DNA from: Suillus spraguei
Lineage: Eukaryota; Basidiomycota; Agaricomycetes; Boletales; Suillaceae
Length of the DNA stretch: 64,000 nt
Direction: 5' to 3'
NCBI GenBank assembly: GCA_016800925.1
Contig: JABCPU010000230.1
Span: 1 to 64,000 of the forward strand
Shown here: piece by piece, positions 22,649 through 34,767 of the stretch
Layout of the letters: each line of letters starts with the position of its first letter
Position numbering within the stretch: position 1 is the stretch's first letter
Position numbers and translations under genes: made by a program
Notes under the pieces: generated by a model
Database searches by the model: none
What the model was told of the DNA's origin: nothing
What the model saw: only the letters and a program-made list of their open reading frames with translations

Positions 22649-25065
22649 TCATTCCCGGACGAGCCGCAAGCTCAAGGGCAGTTGAGGCGTTTCACCATCT
22701 CCAGCAGGCGCCTTAACTACTGGTATGTGGAAACCGCTCATTTTCCAGTAGGTTTCCTTCACGTGCCCATTCTTGTCTGGTTCTGATGGCAGAGCGAAAT
22801 CTATGTCTGGCAAAAGAGTTGCCAATACGTCCTCTGGTAGAGAGAACACGTCATTGTGAAGAATGGTCGACAACCTGAATGTCTTACTTATTTCCATTTC
22901 GGCAAATTTCAAGCCTCTGTTAGGGAAGTGGATTGTTAAAACGATTCGGGTTCAGAAGATCGACGTCGTACATGCAAGAACGATTGCCCGCAAGGAACGT
23001 CATCCTGAAGGACGTGCGGTCAGACATATGCAACAAAATGATCGATGTGACACACATAGACGAATAAATACCCGTGTATCTCACACCATCTTTGACTCCA
23101 ACTAAAAGAATCTTAATGAGTAACTACTTTTGCATGCACAAAGCTGACCTTGGGTAGAGTTAAGCCATCGCTCAGGTTTCCATTCCGATGCATCTTCGCC
23201 CCAGACAGCTTGGTTATGATTAGCAGTAAGGATGGATATGACGATTGACTGGTTCTTAACCACAGAAATGGCATTGATCTTGTGGCCAGATACAGATCGG
23301 ACGGGAAATTGCAATGGTATTGACGCTGCTGATGTTGTTCTTAGAAAAATTGAGTCAGCAAATAATATTTCTCCTCGAAAAACTAACCTTCGACCGAGGA
23401 CGGGAAGTGACGGATAAAGCCTTAATGTCTCTCTGACGACTGCGTCTAGGAAAGGAAGATTCATCAATGAATCGTATGGCAATTTGACGGACCCGAAGCT
23501 GTCTTTGGCGTGCGCATGATCGACGTCAACGGCCTGGTGTGCAGTCACAGCATCACAGATCTCTGCTCTTAACTGTTGCTGGACATGAGGATGCTTGGCA
23601 AGCATGTACAATGCACGAGCCACTGCTGCCGTCGTTGTATCGAGACCAGCAAAAATCATAACGCTATTGCACAGAAAAATCAGTTTCACCACAAGGAAGC
23701 CATCAGGACTAACTTCATCTGTCCAAGGAGTTCAGCATCACTCAGTCTATCCCCCTCAGCAGATGAAGCATTTGCTTTGACTGTGCATGTCCTATGTGAG
23801 AATGAGTATTCCATTGATAATGATTACGCACGCATAATAGACATGACATCTTTTCCCCTGGTTCTTCCCGACGTGTAGTGAGATTGCGAGGGCATGGGGG
23901 AAGGCATCGCCAGTGCAGCTTTCTTCTCTTCAAAAATTTTTCTACCGACCGAGTCCATGATTTCAACCACGCGGCGTAGTTCCCTAAGATCCCTCATGGG
24001 TTGCGTCGGCAACCAACTTATCGTGAGCAAGTCTGCTATCTTTTTGCACCAGTAAGGAGAGAAATTACGCATAACTACTGGAACCATGGATCGAAATAAC
24101 ATAGTTTTACTGATAGATGGACTGCGAGAGTAAACATGTCAAAAGATGATTTCACCGGAAGACCAGTACGCACCCTAGCATCCGCAATGCCTCGATGTAT
24201 TCATTGTGATTTCCTGTCTCTAATGCAGCTGACTCGTAGCCAAGCACACCCTCACAGACGCAATCCAGAGAACTGTAAGAGAGCCAAGGCAACACGTCGA
24301 GTTCTATTGGATCTGTGCCAATAGTGAAGTTCTGCGCGATAGCGTGTATAACCATGCTCACGGTGGGTAGAAAGATTTGACACGAGAATAGATTTTAGCT
24401 GATGGGAGATGGTTTGAATAATTGGCAGAATTTCTCGCATATTGGAGATGGAGAACACTGGATTAAGCATTTTGCGTTGCTTCCGGTGCTGTTCCCCTGC
24501 GCAGCGATGAGAACAAATTCGTGACCATTGAAAAATGATTAACCTTGCGTCGAAATAAGACCATCGCCGAAGACGACCTTGTTAGAGCTTACAAGGGTCA
24601 ATGAGGAGTGTTGAAACAATACTTGACACTAACAATATAAAGTCATCCTCTTCCTCAAAGATATGCTGGTCCTTGACAAGTATATGATGAAGCGCGCGCG
24701 GATCTGATACAAACAGCCATTCTCCCTATGACCCATAAATCAATGATATTCCTTCTGCAAGGATGCATAATACGCACTCCAAACAAGGCATGGATTTTGA
24801 TGGCTCCACCATAATCTGCTGCCATCTTTAAGCAGCGTTCGAAACTGTCAAAGAATACCGACTCCAAGTTGCCTGTATTGATATTCGTAAGCATTCAATA
24901 TGGGAATCCGTGAGTGGCTGCAAGTGAAACCCAACCTTTTAACCAGTGCTCGTTTTCAGGACCTGCAACATCTAGGGCATTTGCCTTTCTGGAGGCTCGC
25001 CATCCAACAAGCTTCCATACTGCCAGGGTAAGCACACTGCATCCAATAAGGCGAGGGAGGGACAT
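22649..25065 (-). pseudogene. Cytochrome P450 (copy 3), near-complete with one frame break
   Basis: Fourteen exons can be traced: 25065-24936, 24872-24778, 24725-24634, 24587-24544, 24496-24384, 24331-24174, 24121-23832, 23780-23714, 23663-23388, 23339-23149, 23101-23072, 23004-22972, 22916-22888, 22833-22649. It has an N-terminal anchor, I-helix FAGLDTTT, K-helix ETLR, PERW, and the heme loop FLAGNRSCIG, all standard. Phases agree except between exons 11 and 12, where one base is missing and the join gives a TGA just before the heme loop. It belongs to a different subfamily from copies 1, 2 and 4 (LFVSDPRALHHILVKDQ). It may be a very young pseudogene, or the single base could be an assembly error. 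Confidence 0.8.
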
Positions 25066-26888
25066 CCCGGCAAGGTCAGCCTGAGTATGCAGTACTAGCC
25101 TATCTGAAAAGCCGATTGGGTCGAAGTGTGCTCTGACATGCTTATCAGCGGTTTGTTTTTGGCATAGCTTGGCATAGCTCAGGTCAAGCGTTCGTAACGT
25201 CCGTTTTTGGTTAAGTTAGTACAATGGCCACTGCGGGTGTGTCAATGCATTGCACTCGCTAGTGTAAGCATGATGCTTACTACACAGACGCACGGACACG
25301 GACAATGACGCATCGATGACGCACTAGACTCAAGGCTTGTCTGATTGGACACCGTGCACGACACTATAAGGCTCGAAGTATCTCTTACGTAGAATTATCT
25401 CTCTTTACCATCTCGCAATCATACGCTCTTCCACTTGTTGTCAGTCAACTTAGTGTTGCGGTCACACAGACGGCCTTCCAACTAGTTGCATTTTTTGTTC
25501 GTTGCGGCTCAGCTGCACCATGTCGTCTATAAGATCAAATCAAGCCCATGTCATCTTCAGAGTGCGCTACCAGTGAAGTCGTAAGCGTTCATAAGCGTCC
25601 GTAACGCACGTAAGTTACAGCTACTTTCATATCGATAGAGCAGATTTCATTTTGTTCGCCTCACCGCTTTTGTTTAGTTGTGGAGCTGTACAAACAAAAG
25701 GGTCCCGCCTGTTACGATATTTGGGCGCGCGAAGTATGCTAGAATGGCCACCTGTCCCACGCTCTGCCCGACACAATTGCAGTACTCTTGAGACTTGCCG
25801 CCATGCCTGGAAACCACCATCACATCCCAGCAATAGGTGATCATGTTTTCTCGTATGAAATCTAGTAGCATAGCACGAGCTACTCACAAGCCACTGAACT
25901 GTTAACCGAGTTTTTCGGCTCTCTCATCTCACAGGCCAAAGTGGACGTCCTCGTCTGCTCACAGCAGCAGATGCTTCAGTAAGCGAATCAAGCTTGCAGT
26001 GCAGAGGTGGTGATTTCTCTAACTCCCTTACTAGTATCAGTTGTCATGTATTGAGTGCACTCCAGACCTATTGCTGTCTGAACTTCAATATATGCCAGTC
26101 AGGCAATGGGTGTTGAAGTTTCTGAAGTCACCATTGAAAAGACATGGCCACAAAAACATGTATGTAGTTTTTCACTAGTTGCATTTCATTCTGATCTCCT
26201 CTACTAGGTGTCCCATCTGCACAGACATGCGAGAAGAAGTTGATAAAAGAAATGTCGAGGGGAAGCTGAAGTTGAATTCGACTGACACGTCCCCAAATTA
26301 CTCCAGTATTCAACGGAATGAGACAGTGATATCTGAAACAGCTGAAGGATCAGATTCTTAAGTTTCAGATGACCATAATGACAAAAGTTCTTTTCTCACT
26401 GACATACCACTGACTTGAAGCTAGAACACAAAAAGAATGAGTTAAGATCTGCTGCAGTGGCATGTTTTCGACAACATGGATGAAGGAATGGGTGGGAAGC
26501 ATATTAAACCAGTATCCAGCATGAGGAAAGTGCTGTTGAAGTATTCCTTGCTGCTCCTCTTCATTAAGAGTAGAACTTTGAGAATAATTAGAATCAGACA
26601 TGAGATTGTTGGGCATCCTGCACTTGACCAACAAGTCTTATATATGTTTGTCCATCAGTGGGGGGTGGACTTGGTCAGATCATCACTGAGACGGTTATTC
26701 AAAAGATGAGAAAGCCATCATGCTAATAACCAGGCTGAGAGCATGGGGCCGAGTAACACTGAACTTGCACCACCATAAGGAATCAGCATGGTCAATTGTG
26801 AAGATAATAGTATAGCAATATACATGGTAGCACAAGATCATCAATCAATAGTTGTATGCTGTGAGAGGTGATGCACTGCAGGCTTGAT
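25066..26888. other. Gene-poor spacer
   Basis: No conserved reading frame recognised. Short ORFs at 25627-25887 and 26365-26634 show no known motif. The 3' LTR of element 2 should lie near the right edge, but I could not identify its ends. Confidence 0.35.
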
Positions 26889-28280
26889 TCACTTACTCAA
26901 TGTCCTATATGAAGAAGCATCTGGGGTGCCATTGGTGCATTCTTTGGACCTGTGAGAGATGTAGAACTTGTGACACTTGAAGCAACCATTGTGGTCAGCA
27001 AGAAGAGTGTGTTCCGTGGCAGTCAGAAGTCCTAGGTGCGAGATGGTATTCATTTGATTTGAAGGGTTCAATGAATGTTGGGGGCAGTAGAGAGAGAGAT
27101 GAGTGGGTGCCCAATACTGACAGATACAACATTGATAGTCTGGGCAGTTCTTTTGACAATGCCTGAGCAATCCACAGATACGACATTTCATGTTTTCATC
27201 AGGATTAGAAGTCAACATTCGGAGAGGTGTGGGTGCAATGACACATTGATGAGGGCTGGTGGAACTGCACATTTCTTTCCTCATCTGCATGTGATACACC
27301 ATAGAGCTCATTCATTGCTGGAACAAATCTTGTTTGTTTGTTCATCAGTGAGGGTGTATGGTGATGGTGATGGTGTGATGGTGGCTGCAGCTAGCAGTTA
27401 ATTGGGGTCAGAGGAGGTCGTGGGCCCTAAGGCTTCAACAAGGACTGGCATGATGGGGTTCAATGGCCCAAAAATGTGAGGAATAGACATGGGAGGATGA
27501 ATGCGAAGGTCTTTTAACTGATGACCAAGTGCGATAATCTCAGCAGGCTCGATATTCAGTTCTCTAGCGGCGACTTCTTCCTCATGCATGACAGGTGAAG
27601 GGGTAAAGAGATGAGGAGGTTCATTGTTTTCATCAATTATGGTAGTGTCAACGATTGGTGATGGAGTGGGTTGAGTCTCATAATTCTGGATAGTAGATAT
27701 TAAATGAGATACTAATCCTCTAGCATCTCTTGATTCATCTGCTGCCTCCTGATCCCTTCAATGATGGTGTTGGTGGTGTGAGTGACTTCCTGAACAGCAG
27801 CAAGTAGGCCAGTAAGGGCAACAATGTTAGAGCAGCTGCCTGAAGCACGGGTGGGAGGCATAAGAATTGGGAGTGGATTTCTTTGTGGAGAGGGAGGCTG
27901 AGCAATGCCTGCTCACTGTTCAGCCATGATGTGAATAGCCACTTCAACATCAGCTTTAAAAGAATTGGGAAGAAGAAGCAGCCATAAGCGTGAATGCATT
28001 TCTGAAGGTGTAGGATTTGCTGACAATGCGTATCATCTGTGATATTATTGGATAATTTTTCAATGAGGGCGGCTGTACAAATATGTTGATAATGAGGATG
28101 GTGATGAAGGTGTCCTTATTGGTGAGGATCTTCTTGATTTTGAGAGTGTGTCCTTTGCATAAGAGGGGCTTCAATGAATGCATTTCCATCAATATTTCTG
28201 ACAAGGTCGTCATATTGGTCTGCAGTGGTGTAGGTTTCTTTGATGACTGGGGTAATGTAGGACGTGGGGAATGAAAGCAT
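26889..28280 (-). pseudogene. ORF3 of element 2
   Basis: Counterpart of 2080-3567. Shared blocks in order are MLSFPTSYITPVI at the start (28280), an AIHIMAE segment followed by a PPSPQ stretch, LRIHPPMSIP then FGP, SNPDENMKCRICGLL, and the second cluster CCICQYWAPTHLSLYC. The last part differs: it adds another Cys/His unit CFKCHKFYISHRSKEC (26944-26991) that element 1 lacks. Several frame changes and stops break it. Conservation of the knuckles across two diverged copies implies past selection on this protein. Confidence 0.75.
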
Positions 28281-29451
28281 TCTTGGGTAAGGAGATAATC
28301 AAGTATGTAGTGGGAGCAAGGCCATTTGTTGAAGGGTTACAGGGCGTGATGCTTTTTATAAGCGACAAGAATTCAAGCGGAGTTTTTCAAGTTCTTTTCT
28401 GGGAGCCATTCATTATCTCCTGATGAGTACCATTTCCAGGTTATGAGGTACTGTCGGTGGTTACCAGCACTCTTGTGAGAAAGAATTGCTGCTATTTTGT
28501 ATTCTTCTTCTTCTATGACATCAGGTGGCGGTTCTAGGAAGTTTACATCATTTTTGCTATAGGAGGATAGGATGTTGGCATGGATCATGGGATGGATCTT
28601 CCATTGCAGAGGGAGTTTGAGTGTGAATGTGATTGGTGATAAGACTGCAGTAATCAGGAAGGGTCCATATCATTTCAGTGCAAGTTTTCATGATGGGAGT
28701 TTGAGTCTTAGATTAGTGGCTGATAACCAAACCTTATCTCCTCGTGATCATTCTGCATTGTTTGCATGGCAATGTTATGACATGCTATTGCTTCTTCCCA
28801 TATCTTCTGCTGCAGGAACGGTGGAGTCAGGAACAAGATGGGAATAGCATGGGGTGTGTAGCCCATCATGAGGAAGAAGGGTGAAGCGTTTTGTGCATCA
28901 TGTTTTTGATGATTGTGGACAAATTCAGCAATAGGAAAGTGTTCCACCCATTCTTCAGGGTTATTGCGGCAGTAAATACAGAGATACATTTCTAATTCTT
29001 GGTTTAGGTGTTCAGTTTGACCATTGGTTTGAGGGTGATAGGTGGTAGAGGGGGCAATAACGTAGTCAAGGAGTCATGTGAGAATTGAGATAGGAACTGC
29101 GGTCCTCAATCCAAAATAACTTTGTTGTGGAGACCAAATTGTCGGTAGACATGTTTCAAAAATAGTTTAGCCACACCTTCAGAAGTTATCATTTTGAGAC
29201 AAGGGATGATAATTACCCCCTTCGTAAGGTCATGGTCCACCATGACCATGATACTATCAGAACCCCCCGAGACAGGGAGATCAGTGATGAGGTCAATGGA
29301 AACCTGAGAGAAAGGATGGGTAGTGAAGGATGGAATAGGAGTGAGTGGGGGCTGAACTGGATGAGTATCCACTTTCATTTGCTGACAAAGGGCACAACCC
29401 TCGATGTACTTCCAAATGTAGGCACCCATAGAAGGCCACCACGCTTCCTGC

Positions 29452-30855
29452 TGTAGAGAAAAAATCCTGCCTGGGGGGCAGGTATAAGAAGCAGGGAGCA
29501 GTATGTTCAGCCCAAAGGGCTTCTGACTAGCCAAAACTCAAGGGAAGGAGAGAGAGAACAGTCAAAGACAGTAGTAATGTTCACTTCAGAAAACTAGGTA
29601 TCCAGGAACTAACTAGTGAGCTATGAAAGCTGCCAAACTGGAAAAGCTGCAGAGAGAAAAGCTACACAAGAACTCAAATGAGTGAGGAGCTATGGTAAGC
29701 TGCCCAAGAACTCAATCAAAAGAGGAGCTATCAGTACTGGAACTCAGTAGAATCCTTGGTGGTGCAAAGAGTGAAAGGTAAGGTGCTTATGTAATCATCA
29801 AAAGTGCGAACATAAGGTAAGGAAAGTCCAAGTGAGAGACACTATGCAAAACTACCTTTTCAAGCCCAGCCTGAGTTTGTCTGTCACACTGCTGTAATGA
29901 ACATATTGGCGCTGGGCTTAAAACCCCATATTTTGACACTTGTCTCATGTCTACAGGAGTCACCACTTGTCCATGGCTGTCTTACCCCTTTAGCAGTACT
30001 GGCAGCATCCCACGCTTACTGCACACCGTACCGACTGCCGCACCATGTTCCACATACCGATGTCCTCCCATGTCCTTGCCGTGTCCGCATAGCTCCATTT
30101 GGTGCATAGTTTGTTTTCTGTTCGTTATCACTGATTCCACGGCAAGCCTTATTACATGTTGCCTCGTGCTGCGGCACCTCACGCTATGTTTACTTATGGC
30201 GGTTACTACACTCTAGTGCTACTGATCTCGCCTAGAGTATTCCGAGTACATACGAATTAGGATATAAGCACCACGTACCCTGCACGATACAGTACCTGAT
30301 TTTACACCATTGCACGTACTATAGGTCAGGATTATTGTCTAGCTCTGGATCAACCCAGTAGTGGACTTAGTCTTTAAAGTTCCCTTATTGCTCGTTAATA
30401 CATCACGCTCGTTCTCCGTTACCGCTGGCATACCACTGGACTTTTGATTGTTACTTTGACTGAACTTCTCACGCTCCGCTACTTTACCGCTGAAAGTACC
30501 CCGGACTTCTTTACTGTTTCATTGCACCGCTCACAACCTTACCGCTACTGCAGAGACCACCGCTCGACATCGCTCGCTCGACACAACTGTTACTGACTTT
30601 ATCTCGATGACAGTAGCACCGCTACACACGACGCTAGTTCCAGCGGTATCATTGCTGACCACGGCAACTTACCGCTGACCACGACACTTGTTTCGCACAT
30701 AAGTTAGGCTCGAACTTGACCATACTAATAGGCATCCCCCTTTAGGGTCAAACACTCTTGTTCTTACAAGTGAAGCAGACTAGACGGAGCGCAAGACTAA
30801 CATACTAGTTTAGGCAGTGGTTTATCTACAGCCCAAGCTAGGTTGTATCTTTACA
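29452..30855. repeat. LTR insertion in the integrase of element 2, itself interrupted
   Basis: Ends are TGTAGAG (29452) and TTTACA (30855). The flanking target copies are CTGC (29448-29451) and CCGC (30856-30859), a 4-bp duplication with one CpG change. Removing it rejoins the integrase frame at VKR/EAWW. A second LTR (family A, 29893-30768) lies inside, leaving 441 + 87 bp of the outer LTR. Confidence 0.72.
29893..30768. repeat. LTR family A, second copy (876 bp), nested
   Basis: Starts TGTAATGAACA and ends TGTTCTTACA, near-perfect inverted ends. Positions 29893-30714 match the reverse complement of 1-822. It carries the same GCGGTAA/TTACCGC motifs. No target duplication is evident (flanks ACTGC and AGTGA), so rearrangement or an inexact boundary is possible. 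Confidence 0.72.
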
Positions 30856-31939
30856 CCGCTTCACAAGTTCTTCAGTTTTGAAATGTCTGGATGACCGGCG
30901 GTAATATGATCATGATATCTAGCAAGGATAGCAGTGTGATGACCTGGTGGAATGTAGGCTCGGTTCTTGAAATAATGGACACCATTGTCAATCTTCCAAT
31001 CAGACAAGGCCAATTTCATTGGGGGAAGGCAAACACCATCTAATGCATCCGATGCCGTCTTGAAAACAGGGTCGTCCAGAGGGTCAGAAGTAGCCAGTAT
31101 GTCAAATAGATCATTATCAATGAGGCGGACGAAAAGGGAGTCAGGAAGGAGCACAGTATCTTTGTTATCACGAGAACCATTGTCATGATCAGGGTGGCAT
31201 GAGAGAGCATCTGGGGCAGCTAACTTGGTGCCAGCAATGTGATGTAACTCAATGTCGAAAAGAAAAAGTGTTAACTGCCAACGAGCTTAGTGACAAGTCA
31301 ATTTCTGTGCTGTATGGAAGTAGAGGTGGTTTTTATGATCGGTGAATATAAGAACCAGGTGTGCACTCCCTTCAAGATAGTAACACAATTCATTCAGGGC
31401 ATGGATAACCGCCAACAATTCCTGATCAAAGATATGATAATTTCGTTTGGCCAGATTAAGGGATTGAGAAAGATAGGCACATGGGTCATAAACATCATTC
31501 TCATCCATTTGCAGGAGGACTGCGCCAGTTGCAATGAGTCATGCATCAGTGGCAATGGCAAATTGTCAGGATGGATCAGGGTTATGGAGTACCAGTTGTT
31601 TTGTAAAGTGCTCTTTCAATTCCAGGAATGTATCCTGACATTGCATGGTCCAAAGAAAGGGGTCATTCTTTTTCATGAGGTTGATAAGCGGTCTTGCAAC
31701 ATCAGAATAATGTGAGATGAATGTGTGGCAGAAGTTGCAAAACCTGAGAAAGGACTGGACATCTCTCACACTTTTTGGTACTGGCCAATCAGCAATCCCC
31801 TTCATTTTTGTGGTGTCCATAGCAATTTGTCCAGGTTATATAATCATACCAAGATACTCCACTTTGTCAGTGTCAAAGGTACATTTTTCTGGTTTCAAAA
31901 ATAGATGTTCCTTCCGTATTTTCATCAATACATGCTGAG

Positions 31940-32709
31940 TGTCATATACCATACTTCTAATCTCAGATCCGACCATATCCGACCAGATCCGATCGATTCC
32001 ATATCCGTCCAGTCCACAGATCCTGTCCGGACCATCCATCCGAATGTGCTCACTTCTCGCACCTTAACTCCCTTGTGTATATCTGCGTCTATCTCCTTTC
32101 GTCATTCCTCCTGTTTCCGGTATTCTGGCTGTTTATATTTCCGTCCTGTGTCACTGATCTGTTTCCTGTGTTCATTTCCGATTCATGCTTACTGATCCAC
32201 TGTGCATTAACTAATAGACTTCCGTTACACTTCATACATAGCCCTCGGTCCCGGACTTGCTGATTGTCTGTCTTAGATACTTACAGTATATAAACCACTT
32301 GTAGATCTCCGTAGAACCTTAGTTCGAATATCATCTTAGATTCTACTCATTCCGCTTCTTCCGGACTTGAGCCATCCTCTGCTCTAAAGTCACCTTCCGA
32401 GACTTAGGATTGACTCCTATAGTCTATATCTCCGACTCTATCTTCAGATAGTCTACCTCCGTTAGTTTCTAGTTAGGAACTCGTTCCGAAGCTAGCCTTA
32501 ATCTTTGTTCTATCCTTACGTTCCGAATAACCTTCGGACGTATCATATCCGATACCTTCGGACGTCTGGATCCATCACGCAACTCCTTCCGGATCTTCGG
32601 ACGAATAACTTCTCCTTGAAATAAGGGGCATTACTCAAGAAAGGGGCACAGTGCACGAACTGAGGCCAAAGCCCTTTGGATCTCTCTACCTTTGAGTACG
32701 GTCTTAACA
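31940..32709. repeat. Solo LTR (770 bp) with perfect 5-bp target duplication
   Basis: Begins TGTCATATACC and ends GTCTTAACA, flanked by CTGAG on both sides (31935-31939 and 32710-32714). It interrupts the RT of element 2. The interior is rich in TCCG and other CpG words, unlike the surrounding element, so it is a younger insertion. No internal retroelement genes, hence a solo LTR left by LTR-LTR recombination. Confidence 0.85.
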
Positions 32710-34767
32710 CTGAGTTTGTTCCCGATGTTCTTCCATAGTGGTCGAAAAGATGAGGATGTCATCCATTTAAATGATCATCCATCCTTTGTTGATCTCTTGC
32801 TGGAAGGTGCAGTTCATGTACACTTGGAATGTGGCTGGGGAATTGCATAATCCAAAGAACATGACATTGGGTTCATAGAGGCCCAATTCCATTGTGAATG
32901 CAGCTTTCCATCTGTCATCAGGATGGATGTGAATATTATTATATCTGGACCGTATATCCATTTTTGTGAAGAACTGAGCATTGTGAAGACGTGCTACAGG
33001 GGAAACCAGAAGTGGAAGTGGGTAAGTGTTCTTGACTGTCCAATCATTAATGTATTGGTAATCTTGACAAGGTCAGAGTTCTCCACTTTTCTTTCCTACA
33101 AAGAAGAAGCTGCTAGCTTGAGGTGACTACGATTCCGAGATGAATCCTTTAGTGACATTCTCATCAATGAATGTTTTTACTGATGCACATTCCTTTTCTG
33201 ATAGTGGATAGACTTTAGATGTTCAGGGAATGAAACCAAGTTTCATATCAATATGATGATCAATGCCAGGTTGTTTGGGAGGAAATTTGTTCAATCCATC
33301 TTTAGCAAAGACATCTGCAAAGTCGTGAAGATAAGAGGGTACCAGTTTGTCAAATGATTTCTTTTTCTTTTTCTTTTCTTCGGTAGCAAATTCTTGTGCC
33401 TTGTTGCTATATTTAGGCAGTGGGAGTGAGATGGTGGAAAAATTGGGAAGTTGTTCAAACCATGAAGTTCCATCACAAGTTAGCAGCGTGTCCATGGATA
33501 TCTCTTCAGTAATTCTCATATGACTTCTGTCAATATCATAATCCACTAGAAATTCACCATCTTTAAGTTCATAGGAGGAGACTTTGCATACTTCTGGTGC
33601 ACTCCAGACATCCTGCATAGTGTTGAACTGGTTATCATCTTCCATGGGTATTGCCAAAGGCATGGGTTCATCTTCATCAAAGATTTCTTTGACAGAAGCA
33701 GGAGGAGTTGTTGGCTCAAAGTATTGAGATAATTTTGGCACAACCTTATCTCGTCCTAGTAGTTCTTCCTCAGCCTTTCTCTTCCCTTGTTTCTGTTCAT
33801 CTATAGGTCATTGTTCAGTTGGCTCAGGCGGTGCCCGAGTTTCAGATTCGAATTTGTTCTTTTGTTTTGTCGCACTTGTAAGAGGGGACAGAGTTTGTGG
33901 GATACACACACATGGAGAGTTTTTGATGGTGGGAACTTCATCAGGTGTCTTGATAAGAGGGATAAACATCTTTTTAGGAAGTTTTGAATCTTTCCACCTT
34001 ATTGATGGTTTTGTTTCATGATAAGGAAAGGCAAGCGGTAGATTGGCTTCCTTTCTATCAGCATCTACATTGAGTTCAATCTTGTCAGATTTAGGGGTTC
34101 ATGGAAGTGTTAGGGTTTCCATGGTCCAATCTATGACTGGGTTTATGGCACATAACCAAGGAATTCCCAGAAGAATCTGATCTTGGCGGCCAAGTTTGGT
34201 GATGTTAAACTTCCCATACATGGTTCTTTCATCAATCTTCACTACCAGTAGGTAGTAGTGCATATTTGGCTCTCCTTTGATAAGGGTTCTGTCAGCGGTT
34301 GTGACTTGAAACAGAGTTTTCAATTTCCATTGTGTGATTTTATGAAGTTTCACAAACTCCTTGGAGATGAAGGTTCTGGCTGCTCCAGAATCAATGACAG
34401 CAGTGGTGTTGACATATTTCAAACAAGTATGTGAAATGAGGGTAATAGGAACACAAAGTTCTTTTCTTTCACCTACAGCACATACAAGTCTTAGTAATAC
34501 ATTGGGAGAAACATATGTCAATTCTTTGTTTCTCCAAGCTAAAAATCCTTGACAATATGTCGGACTGTTTCATTGTCTTCCTCTTTCTCAGGAAGCTCCT
34601 TGATTTCTGCTTGTCAGACTGGGGTCTTCTTCTTTCTCTCAGGGTAGCTTCCAAAATGATGCCTGGTTTTATGACATCCGAAGCACTGACCTTTCCTCAT
34701 GCACTCAGATCTTTCTGCATTGGAGATGCAATCTACTACCATCGCATTAGAATCATGGTTGGGAGTA

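Larger units (their letters stand above)
28310..34560 (-). pseudogene. pol: Pol of element 2 (protease to chromodomain)
   Basis: Recognisable pieces from 5' to 3' on the minus strand: protease with DSGAARTF (34099-34521), the pol linker and RT lead-in (33223-33741), RT finger/palm (32767-32961), RT thumb (31566-31820), RNase H (31287-31508), integrase (30861-31154 and 29106-29455), integrase end (28708-28989), chromodomain (28373-28560, with YLITWKWY and EWLPEKNL). Two nested LTR insertions split RT and integrase. TGA codons stand where element 1 or the family has CGA, for example before ILVAYKK near 28374. A TGA lies at the same K-stop-YGPF site as in element 1. Confidence 0.85.
26889..34767 (-). 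mobile_element. Degenerate Ty3/gypsy chromovirus (element 2) with nested LTRs
   Basis: Minus-strand order matches element 1: gag knuckle (34614-34767), protease, RT, RNase H, integrase, chromodomain, ORF3. Protein similarity to element 1 is clear throughout, but the DNA is rich in TG/CA with few CpG, and many stops and frame changes are present. The 5' LTR and most of gag are missing; the element stops exactly at the TA target of the Tc1 transposon. It is interrupted by insertions at 29452-30855 and 31940-32709. No LTR of its own was found. It is an old, immobile copy. Confidence 0.88.

Noticed and set aside
26350..26888. 3' LTR of element 2
   Set aside because: No TG...CA boundaries or match to another LTR in the window could be found.
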